Below are positions 53,450 through 62,514 of a stretch of 64,000 nt of DNA, one piece after another. How positions within the stretch are numbered: the first letter of the stretch is position 1; each line of letters opens with the position of its first letter. The position numbers were made by a program, and so were the translations under genes. The notes beneath the pieces are model-generated. The model worked only from the letters and a program-made list of their open reading frames with translations, was not told the origin of the DNA and made no database searches. Source of the stretch: Ciona intestinalis (lineage: Eukaryota; Chordata; Ascidiacea; Phlebobranchia; Cionidae); assembly GCF_000224145.3 (NCBI RefSeq), contig NC_020177.2, positions 2,491,483 through 2,555,482 of the forward strand, given 5' to 3'.

Positions 53450-56400
53450 ATGTCGTGCACGCCGAATTCGGAAAACTGGTTTGATAACTGCACGGTTGAA
53501 GATGTTCTTATGTATGCACTTGAACATCAAATGTTAAACGCAGTAAAAGGTTTGTAACACCCACAAACCTTACTTGGTAATCCTTTAGCTGGTGGCCACC
53601 TGAAATTTTGGTTTCAAAATGTTCTATAGCCCTCACTGATACCTGCTGTCTAATTTATTTTTAAAAAAGTTGGGCGTTCGTGTCGAAAACTAACTTTGAA
53701 AATGCGCGAAACCGTGCTGCATCACCGTAATTCATCTGATTTGCGTAAGGTTAACGATTTATTACGTCACAATCTTAGTCTGTTACGTCACAGCAGTGGT
53801 ATATATTACATACGGGCGTTATAGCCTTGTTTTTTTACACTGTTCTAACGTAGGAATCAAACGTAACAATACGCATTCTATGACGTATTAATCCACCCTT
53901 GGTTTAATTCAAGACGGCTCGTGTGGAAAATGCAGTAAAGCAGCACGATTTCGCTCATTTTTAAAGTTAATTTTCGACACGAACATCCGAGTCTTTTTTT
54001 TTAAATTATACAGCGGGTATCAGTGAGACCTACTGAACATTTTAAAACCAAAATTTTAGGTGGCCACTAGCCTAAGGATTACCGTGGTCCTTGGGCAAGA
54101 CACTTAATGGCAATTGCTCCAACCCAGTTGGGACTAATGGTTTATCTAAATTATCAGCTACACATAAAAAAGTAACATACTTAACTCAGAAGCTGGCACG
54201 AGGTGTATGAAACAGAACACCCGTGTTAAATGACTGTTGTTTTTCGGCCGCGCGAGAATAAAGTAAATTACATTCATTCATTTTCAGCATGCTTCACAAA
54301 GCTGCCGATTGGAGCCATGGATTTAAGTTCACTGTGCCAAACAAGGCTTGTGATATCCACAATGCCCAAAGTTGTTTTAGGAGTAAGTGAAGCAGCACTT
54401 ATTGTCAGTGGGGCCCAGTTGGTGGGGATTTCTCAAATTCTTCGTGGGCTCAAATTTATAAGAAGTAACTGCTCAGCAGCGGGTGGCAGTAGAGATTTCT
54501 GTTTCTGCGTAATTAAGTTGTTGAAAGTTGTAAGTTTGTTTGCGTAGTTTTATAATTTAAAAATGTGTAGTTCATTGATGACTGTTGTTATTAAACTGAC
54601 TGTGTTTTGTGTTTGAAAACTATATGTATATAGTAGAGTGGGGGAACATGGGACACCTTCACATTCTATTTTCTCGTCCCATTCGGTGGTAAACAAAGAA
54701 CACTCATAGAATTATTAAACCGTATTTTCATGACTCCTATAGGCCATTGGTAATTGTTTAAAACACAATCACGGTATTTGATTATTATGTGCTAAAGATG
54801 TCCCATCTTCCCCCACCCTACTATATATATATTATATACACAGCCTGGGAAGTGTTGCTCCACTCAACATTTAGTCAAGTCATTCATACAGTTATTATTA
54901 GAGTATTAGGGTTCTAAATAATTAGTCTTATGAAATGCAAATTGTTCAGAAAACTCAAAGATATCGTGTGTCACAGTGTGTCTATAATTTACCTTACTCT
55001 TTCTGTTCTTAGCCAACATTATAAACATTATGTACATTTTAGTCGTGTTATTTAACACTTATAGATTAGGTTTGGATAGAAACAAAATTGCTTTTAAGTT
55101 CTATTACTTTACACAGATTCTGATGCATGCAGTATGCACGGACGGTAAACATGAAATAATTGAAGTCCAACTCGATGAACACTTTGGTTCAAACTCTGCC
55201 CAAGATTTGCTCAAGCCAGACAAGGTATTGCACAGTCATTGCCATACATTATAGAACAAACGATAACGAATGATTGCTGTTTGTTGGTTAAATCAGTGCT
55301 CTTCAACCGGTGTGCACGGTGCACCCAAAATATTCCCGGGGTGCACCAATACAAAAGGGTATACAAGGGTGCATCACCAACTTCAGCAATTTTCAGCAAT
55401 AAAATTTAGTTTTTAACATTTTTAGCCACTTCCCAACAGATTTTTATACGAATTCTACTCTTGCATCACTAAGATTTGTGAAAATCACTAAGATTTGTGT
55501 CATTAGTTTTATGTTAAAGCAATCATGGGTGCATGAGTTTGTCGCAACAATTTTAGGGGTTTACCAACCCAAAAAAGGATGAAAAGCACTGGCTTAAACA
55601 GTGCAACACTATTGTTTAAGCCATTGATCCTTTAAAAATACAATACTGTATGTCATGTTGGCTCAGTTGGTAACCTGATTTAACCTACAAAATGAATGAT
55701 GCCACAGACCATTGTGTATGTGCACAAGGCATATAAATGTTCCTTAGCTGGTGTCATAATACTTAAAAGTAACATTAAAAATAAAATGAAAACACTTTCC
55801 ACCATCAGGATGTTCGACTTGTGAGTTTGGTAAGACGGGAAATTCAAAAGTTTCGAAATCTTGTGAAAACTTTGTTGCATGATGCAGATGCAAAAATAAG
55901 TAGGTGTTTCAATGGTTTAAAAAGCAATAATGTATGTAATTGGTTACTATGTAATGTTCATTATTTAATAACACTATTATTTTTAATACTTATAACTCCA
56001 ATGAGCCTAGAAATAGGTTAAATGGCTAGTAATAAAATTATATTATAAGAAACATGATGCCAATGCCTTGATTTATTTTATTATCTAAAACTTTTTCTAA
56101 ATGGCATACCGGGTGTTGCGTAATGGGTCAATCTGGCAAAAATCCGAGGTCCTTAATAAGAGCCTCACCCTTATGGTATGGATTGCCATTAAAACAACCA
56201 TAAGTTTAAAAATACAATACAACCATAAATTTAAAATAAAATATATGAATGAATGAATGTAACTTACTTTATCCTCGCGTGGCCGGAAAACTACAGTCGT
56301 TATCACACGGGTTTAACACCTCGTGCCAGCTTACGAGTTACCATGTGTGTTACTTTGTGGCTGATTATTTTTTTTGGATTTTTTTATTTTTTTATGTATG

Positions 56401-59400
56401 GCTGATAATTTCGGAGACAATGTTGAACAACCCATTAGTGACCACTGGGTTGGAGCAATTGTCATTAAGTTATATACGCCCACAATGGTAGCAGCGACGA
56501 GCCTTGAACCCATTACCTAATGGTTACAGGCAGGCGCGCTAACCACTACGCCACGGCGCCGGACGTATATATATATATCTAAATTTAAAAAGTTTCTTTT
56601 GGTGTAATTCTACAGACTACATTCAAGGGGACATGTGGAATGATTTTAACGCTGAATTTTGGAAGTCTCTCCAAGAAGACTTGGTCGCTTATCTAAAAGT
56701 TATTAAGAATTTTCTTCCTGAGTTAAAGCTTGAAAAAGTAAGTGAAATCATCAAGTATGAGTTTTTGCGTCAAAACACTTGGTGTTACAGTGAAAATTTG
56801 TTAAATGCAAAAATAAGGTAATTTTTCTGTTAATGTAACTTTTTCTGCTCCTTTTATGTTATAACACATATATATGTATCATATTTCTGTATTGAAAATA
56901 AGTAACTTATACTTCTTAAGATGTCAACAGGCCCTCTGTATATATACTGTGTAAACTTACCACCTACTAAACAAGTATAGTTCTGTATGGTAAGATGGGA
57001 CACCTTTTGCACATGATATCCAATTATTCCGATAGTGTTTTAAACATTTAACAACGGTCTATGGAAGTCGTAAGGATATGGTTTTGTAATTCTCTGTATT
57101 TTCCTTGTTTACTACCAAATGGAACGGGAAAATAAATCGAAAAAGGTGTCCTATCTCCCCCACCCTACTATATATATATCTTTCAGGTATTTGAGCAGGA
57201 TAGTTCGGAATGGGATTCACAAGTGTTAACTCAATTGAGAGAAAAATCAACACAAGGAATCCAAATTACTGAGAATGATGTTTTAACTTTATTAGAAGAT
57301 ATGTGCAAACAAGGTAAAATGTTATTTTCGGTTTGGTTATAAAAAAGTAGTTTGTTTTATGCACCTAATTTAAGTTACATTATAACTTCTTTATTGTAAG
57401 TAAACTCTATGTTGTAGTTTAATTATACGATAAAGTACAAAACGTCACTTTGTTATTCTGGCATAGCAGTACAATTCAGTAATTCAAAGTGGACGAAAAA
57501 AGTTGTAGCAATTGCCATTAAGTGTCTAGTCCAAAAAAAATCACCATACCTTCATTCTATCCCATTTCTATTCTTGGTGAGCGAGGTCATTGTCAAGGAC
57601 CTGGGGTTTAGGCTAGATCTGGCCATTATCCAGCTTTGGCCCATTGATATGGCTTATAATTTGAACAACCCATTAGTGACCGCTGGGTTGGAGTAATGTC
57701 CGTTAAGTGTCTTGACCAAAGACACATACACCGATCAGAATTTATATCGTCACCGAGCATCGAACCGGGTACCCTTGGTTACGATGCAAACGCCTAAACC
57801 ATGGCGCCGAACTATACCTTCATACTGAACTTTATAATTTATTCACAGATACAGATGCTACTAAGGAAAATACAAAGATCCATCCTTACAGTGAAGAATT
57901 AACCAGAGTATCTCAACTTTCTGAATACAACACTTTACATTCAAACTCTGCACCAAATTTACCAGTAGCAGCATCAAAAAATACCAAAAATCACCTCAAA
58001 CACACATCTCCATTTAAGAGAATTAAAAGGAAACTGAACTCAACGTCAGATAAAGAAAACGCAGCTAAAAAGATGAAAAGATTAACAGTTTCTGAAGCTG
58101 TTAGTTTGGTTTTATCAGATTCTGAAAGTCTTTTTGAATTTTCACAAGACGCTCAAAGAATTTCTAACTCAAGTTATGGCTCTATAATTCCAAGTCCAAC
58201 CCATAATTCCTTTGCAGAAGGAAGTCCTTGTAAAAGATTGAACATTTCTTCTCATTGTTCCAACCGGAATAGGGTGGTTTTTTCCGCATCAAACCAATCT
58301 TTGCAGAATATTACAGCTGATTCATTTGTGTCATTCACATCGCAATCTGACAATGACGACATACCACTCGCACAATGGGCAGAGAAACACAAAGAAAGAA
58401 GAGGCAGAAAAAAGCGATTCCCATTATCGGCTGTCGCACCTTTGCTGGACAGTGATTCACCTTTAAAATTTGCCGACAATAATTTAGACACACTGCCACT
58501 TTCTGTACTACAATGCAAAAATACCAAGAAGCTTAATTCAAGTCCTCATACATCTAACATAGCTGACACTTGCCTGAATAGTTCACAGAGCTCAGAAGAC
58601 ATTCCTCTTGCTCAGTGGGCACGGTTGACAAATTCAAGTCCGATTAAATCAGATAATGGTGTTAAAGATGATCTTCCCTTATCTTCATGGCTTTTAAACA
58701 GTTCCCCTATTTCGTGTACAAAACATTTCCCATTAACCTCAGCCAACTATAGTCCTGGGGATAACCTTTCCCTAAAGCAGTGGTTAAGAAATGAAGCATC
58801 AAACAATAATAAACATAGCAAAGAATTCTACCGCCACACACCTAGAAGAAAACTTAAATACGAGGCATCTGGTGAACCAAGATTGTTAAGATCTGCTAAA
58901 AAGAAGTTCACACAGCAAAAGACAGATCAGGACCGAAAAAAGAGGTTGGAAAAATCATTTTCAGAAAAGGTTTGTTAAAATAAGCACAAATCTAATAAAA
59001 ATGGGTTCTGGGCCAACTGTGTCACTTGTAAACCAAATGTACACCAATACTATACAAAGATTATATATGTTTTGCTTATAGGTTGAGTCTGATTGTTCAT
59101 TGAATGAATCTGATCTTCAACTTACACAACTAAATGACACAAGTGCAGGTTGGTAATAATTGAAGGAATGAATGTAACTTATTTACCCTCGCGTAGGGGA
59201 ACCACAATCGTTATAACACGGGTGTTCTGTTTTATACACCCCATGCCTGCTTACCAGTTACCACTTATGTAACTTTGTGGTAATGACAACTTGGACAATC
59301 CATTAGTGACCACTAGGTTGGAGCAATTGTCAAATAAGTGTCTTGTCTACGCCAACAATGGTAGCAGCAAGCCTTGAATCCGTAACCTCTAGGTTAGAGG

Positions 59401-60244
59401 CAGGCGTGCTAACCATTGTGCCAACACTGCCAAAGTGCCAGAACATATACTTTTTTACATGGCAAAGCTGCTGTGGTAGAACTATGCTAACCCAATGTAA
59501 AATTGACCAACTAGAACTATTTTAGATTAAAACTGACATTGCAACTACCTTACCAACACTTAATTTCTCTTATATGCATTTGATTATCCAGAAGAAATAA
59601 TTTCAGAAAGTGAAGGAGATGATATCAGCTTAGACTTGGACTGGGTAAGTTGAAACTGCTTGTTTTAAATACATGTGTCCTGGACTCTTGGATAAATTTT
59701 CTTTATTGATATTGATAATAATAATAACTTTATTTGTCTTCACGATTATAGTGGCGAAGTTTGAAAAAAATTTAAAACGAAAGGCACAATATAGTGTTAA
59801 AACAACAGTTGTTAAAAAAACTTGCTTACAGTTAAAAACATACTTACATTTAATATGATGAAAAAGGGTGGTCGGTACACCTGGCAGACAAATAATGAGC
59901 CATTTATGTTTAATTATTTCAAAGTTAAACTTCTAATGGAAACAAAAGTAAAGTAACAATATCATAAACACAAGTGTTGCAAGTCACCAAATTTAATTGT
60001 AAAGTACATCCAAGTAATATTTTATCACCTATGAATTGTAACTGAATCGGCAGTTAAACATTGTTTAAAAGCACATTAAAATTAGCAAGTAACAAAAATT
60101 ATTAAGAATGTATGTTTCCCACAGAACCCTGGACTTCCAGATTTAAAAAGATTTGATTACAATGCTGGTGATGTTTCTCCACTCAAACCTTGCTTTGTAA
60201 TGCTTGAACGTTTAAACACATCCATACACACCAGTTCTACCTGA
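53450..60244 (+). CDS. Unrecognised ten-exon protein with helical N-terminus and acidic-PLxxW repeats
   Basis: Exons in phase: 53450-53549, 54288-54529, 55117-55224, 55809-55899, 56616-56737, 57187-57313, 57849-58969, 59082-59148, 59592-59644, 60125-60244; about 716 residues. The ATG follows a 3' splice-site-like CCTTAG by one base, as in trans-spliced tunicate genes. The first 260 or so residues look all-helical (LVRREIQKFRNLVKTLLHD; FWKSLQEDLVAYLKVIKNF). The rest is Ser/Asn/Lys-rich, disordered, with basic clusters (FKRIKRKL, KKMKRL, RRGRKKR) suggesting the nucleus. A motif of acidic residues plus [IL]-[PS]-L-x-x-W occurs four times: DDIPLAQW (TGG at 58377), EDIPLAQW (58616), DDLPLSSW (58688), DNLSLKQW (58781). 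The C-terminus is DVSPLKPCFVMLERLNTSI-type. The LDEHF...VKTLL segment faintly recalls the TRFH-like part of TIN2; I would not name it on that. Introns carry MITE, SINE and hAT-like insertions. Confidence 0.8.
54086..54284 (+). mobile_element. SINE, head missing, supplying a splice acceptor context
   Basis: Runs from CCTTGGGCAAGACACTTAAT to a CATTCATTCATT tail that passes straight into TTTCAG, the acceptor of exon 2 of the gene at 53450. Confidence 0.82.
54631..54823 (-). mobile_element. MITE copy (B)
   Basis: Intron 2 of the gene at 53450. Confidence 0.87.
55294..55591. mobile_element. Non-autonomous hAT-like element
   Basis: Left end CAGTGCTCTTCAACC and right end GGATGAAAAGCACTG match as inverted repeats at 13 of 15 positions. 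The flanks GGTTAAAT and GCTTAAAC match at 6 of 8, as an aged 8-bp target duplication would. About 298 bp, no coding capacity, intron 3 of the gene at 53450. The CAGTGsTTCTCAACC-type end is classic for hAT. Confidence 0.75.
56099..56176 (+). mobile_element. Short element, same family as 51995
   Basis: ATGGGTCAATCTGGC ... GAGGTCCTTAATAAGAGCC; intron 4 of the gene at 53450. Confidence 0.55.
56243..56562 (-). mobile_element. Full-length SINE
   Basis: Reverse copy from GAATGAATGAATG to GCCACGGCGCCGG, about 320 bp; intron 4 of the gene at 53450. Confidence 0.87.
56982..57170 (+). mobile_element. MITE copy (A)
   Basis: Intron 5 of the gene at 53450, ending 16 bp before exon 6. Confidence 0.85.
57545..57640 (-). 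mobile_element. Short element, same family as 51995, reversed
   Basis: TTCTATCCCATTTCTATTCT tail, AGGACCTGGGGTTTAGGC body; abuts the SINE at 57640. Confidence 0.6.
57640..57815 (-). mobile_element. SINE head half, second subfamily
   Basis: Reverse copy with GAGCATCGAACCGGGTACCC (B box reversed) and CATGGCGCCGAAC; intron 6 of the gene at 53450. Confidence 0.8.
59161..59433 (-). mobile_element. SINE, nearly complete, diverged
   Basis: Reverse copy 13 bp after exon 8 of the gene at 53450. Confidence 0.82.
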
Positions 60245-60453
60245 CATCTGTGGAGATTGTTTTCTGTTCTGACTTTGTTTTTAAACCTTTTCCTTTTTCC
60301 TTTTTTTTTTCCAGTCTTTTCTTCGAGACATGCAGAATGCTTTCACTCAAGCCAATTGTTCTTCAAAAAACTGGTAGTTCTTGCAACCCTCTTTACTGGT
60401 GTCATTTTTTAGGAGTTGCATACCAAAGTGTGGATTTTAGTTTTTGTAGAGTT

Positions 60454-61302
60454 TTATTTCAATTTATTTTGATGGAAGGTGTGAAATTGAACAGCTTCCT
60501 TGACAATAAAAATGGTTGCGAGCCAAGTAACTAGAAATGTTATGGGCGTGACATATTTTTTGTGCTTTGTGTTACCTACTGGCCATGAAAACGTCAAATT
60601 ATTGTCATTTTTTACATCCACCTTTGCCCAATTACATAACATATTTTGAGATTTAGGACAAGGAGCTAAAACTTTGTTCATTTCTCTTTGGTTTTTGTTC
60701 ATGTTTTTCACAGGATGTTTCAATGAACAGTAGGTGTAAAGCAACGGTGGTGGAACAACTAAATCCACACAGGATTGTGTGTCTGAAGGGCTGTGGTATC
60801 TAATATGCCACATCAAATTTGTTGAGGTAGAAGAATTTTTGGCCAGCTCTTTAATTATTAGCATAGTATGAAAAGTTGATTCTTCAGCAGGTCTTTCAAT
60901 TTCAATAAAACTATCATAGTGAAGCGTGAGATTTTCATGTGATCTAGAAATCTCGTAAACGTCAATTGAAAACGATGCAGGGACTATCTGTGCGAACATC
61001 AAGTAACATTCAGAGCTGATATCCAATGAACCAAAGTTCACTTTTGTCTCAACATTTCTGTGCATTCCTTGCCCTTCATAAGATAAGGTAAGTTTCAGAA
61101 GACTTTTAGCGATCAATCTCATTGTTACATCATCATCTAAGTTATTGTCGTTACCCTGCCATGCTTTCCCACGATTAAGAAAAGCTTCAGGGGTGTCGAA
61201 CTCCAAAAAGTTGTTTATTGTTCCAATTGTAAAAGATGGCAGTTCTAGACTTCCAGCTGTAGCATGGCTAATTGATATAGTTAAAAATATTAAAACTAAC
61301 AT
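60454..61302 (-). CDS. PIGX: PIG-X: GPI mannosyltransferase I stabilising subunit
   Basis: Single exon, 282 residues, ATG at 61302. A signal peptide (MLVLIFLTISISHATAG) leads a lumenal domain, and a C-terminal span (ITFLVTWLATIFIVKEA) anchors it in the ER. PIG-X landmarks: GMHRNVETKVNFG, IVPASFSIDVYE, HIRYHSPS, CSLKHPV, ML-CNW, WPVGN. Role: binds and stabilises PIG-M, which adds the first mannose to GPI precursors. A 3' splice site (TTTTTCAG) ends 9 bases upstream of the ATG with an AATAAA about 20 bases before it, which suggests a downstream gene of an operon. The stop codon TAA is itself inside an AATAAA, so the 3' UTR may be only some 15-30 bases. It converges with the gene ending at 60244. 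Confidence 0.85.
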   Translation of the reverse strand: MLVLIFLTISISHATAGSLELPSFTIGTINNFLEFDTPEAFLNRGKAWQGNDNNLDDDVTMRLIAKSLLKLTLSYEGQGMHRNVETKVNFGSLDISSECYLMFAQIVPASFSIDVYEISRSHENLTLHYDSFIEIERPAEESTFHTMLIIKELAKNSSTSTNLMWHIRYHSPSDTQSCVDLVVPPPLLYTYCSLKHPVKNMNKNQREMNKVLAPCPKSQNMLCNWAKVDVKNDNNLTFSWPVGNTKHKKYVTPITFLVTWLATIFIVKEAVQFHTFHQNKLK

Positions 61303-61340
61303 TGTTGCTTTCTGAAAAATTGTTGGTGTTATTTTTTATT
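61303..61340 (-). promoter_or_regulatory. Intercistronic poly(A) signal and trans-splice-type acceptor between STK19 and PIGX
   Basis: On the minus strand AATAAA (61340-61335) is followed by a pyrimidine tract and TCAG (ending 61312), then nine bases and the PIGX ATG. This arrangement is that of a downstream operon gene in a trans-splicing animal. Confidence 0.5.
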
Positions 61341-61617
61341 TAGTAGGCCTTCCGTTTTTAATATATCATTTGCTTTATTCAGCAGATTTTAAATAACCGA
61401 TATATATATACTTTTTATTCACGAAAAAAAGATGTCATGTATACTGTTGTAATGTAGATAAAGTTGCAACATACGAATAGATATATTTTGAATATTTGGC
61501 ATTTGCACGCAAGTAGAAGTAAAAACAAATTGCAATTGAAACACAGTGTTCTCATAAGAATACAAACAATTGCATTAAAAGTAAAACCAATTAGCATAGC
61601 AAGAACATTAAATAACA

Positions 61618-61715
61618 AGGTTAAGTTGGCTGTACACAGTATCCGGAATTCGTCCATTTTGTCCGGGTTTTGCTGCCGCATGCGGAACTCGTCAGATACT
61701 GTGTACAGCAACCTT
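61618..61715 (-). repeat. Foldback (inverted repeat) in the STK19 3' UTR
   Basis: GCTGTACACAGTAT at 61629-61642 is matched by ATACTGTGTACAGC at 61696-61709, and the AAGGTT/AACCTT outer bases extend the pairing. The hairpin begins 8 bases after the STK19 stop codon and could form in the mRNA. Confidence 0.8.
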
Positions 61716-61722
61716 AAAACAT

Positions 61723-62514
61723 TTAAATTGGCTTCAAAATGATGCCTGTTGTACTTTCTATACATTTGACCAAATCTGCCCCCACTAAATCATGGATATG
61801 ATAAAGCATTCCAAGTTTAATAGATGAAGGAGGTTTTCTACTAAGCAACTCAGCTTGATTTAGTTCTTTATATTTAGTCCTTTTAATTATTTGCAATGTG
61901 GCTTGACGTCCTTTTCTTAACAGTTTTAAAAATTGTCCGGCAGTGGGAATAGCAATCCACCAGCTCCCAGCGTCTCTTACATTCAGTACACCAGCTTTGA
62001 TTAGCTCAGTAATGTCACTGTCCTGAAATCCAAACTTTTCAAACAGGGTTGTTTTATCCAAGCTGACATCACTTGAGTTAGGAACCACTTCTGTTATAAA
62101 TTTTAGAAGGGGTTTTGAAATTTTATTCATTTTGCTACCAATATTTGACTGTGCATCATTTGAATAAAGCGACCGAATGTGTTCAATATAATCCACAGTA
62201 AACATAATGCAATACTGGTCTGTACCAAGACTTGTTTTGAAAAGTTTAATATCACTGCTTTCACGCAAACTATTAATGCCTTGGTCAACAGTTGTCCGAC
62301 TATCCATTACACTATAAAGTTGATGTTTCATTGCAATCTTGGGCAGATCAGAGCTTCCATTTTGAGTTTGGTAGAGGTTACAAAGATAAGAAATTCCTGC
62401 ACGAAGCCCACCTTCTGTGACGTCTTTTGGAACAATTGAAGAAGAATTTTTATCCCAAGGAACATAAGCACTATTCTTAACCAGCCTACTGTAAGGTTTG
62501 TACCTTTTGCTCAT
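61723..62514 (-). CDS. STK19: STK19 (winged-helix DNA-binding factor, formerly called serine/threonine kinase 19)
   Basis: Single exon, 263 residues, ATG at 62514-62512 (MSKRYKPYS). It closely follows human STK19 across the winged-helix core: FGFQDSDITELIKAGVL, RDAGSWWIAIPTAGQF, KGRQATLQIIKRTKYKEL, LGMLYHIHDLVGADLV, STTGIILKPI. The long human N-terminal extension is absent. Current knowledge: not a kinase; it binds DNA and acts in transcription-coupled repair with stalled RNA polymerase II. A GCTTTAG acceptor-like site lies 28 bases upstream of the ATG, consistent with trans-splicing. Same strand as PIGX, 420 bp apart. Confidence 0.93.
   Translation of the reverse strand: MSKRYKPYSRLVKNSAYVPWDKNSSSIVPKDVTEGGLRAGISYLCNLYQTQNGSSDLPKIAMKHQLYSVMDSRTTVDQGINSLRESSDIKLFKTSLGTDQYCIMFTVDYIEHIRSLYSNDAQSNIGSKMNKISKPLLKFITEVVPNSSDVSLDKTTLFEKFGFQDSDITELIKAGVLNVRDAGSWWIAIPTAGQFLKLLRKGRQATLQIIKRTKYKELNQAELLSRKPPSSIKLGMLYHIHDLVGADLVKCIESTTGIILKPI

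Noticed and set aside
61415-61765. 116-residue minus-strand frame overlapping the STK19 end
   Set aside because: It overlaps STK19 coding sequence out of frame, spans the foldback and is AT-rich with spurious hydrophobicity; better read as STK19 3' UTR.
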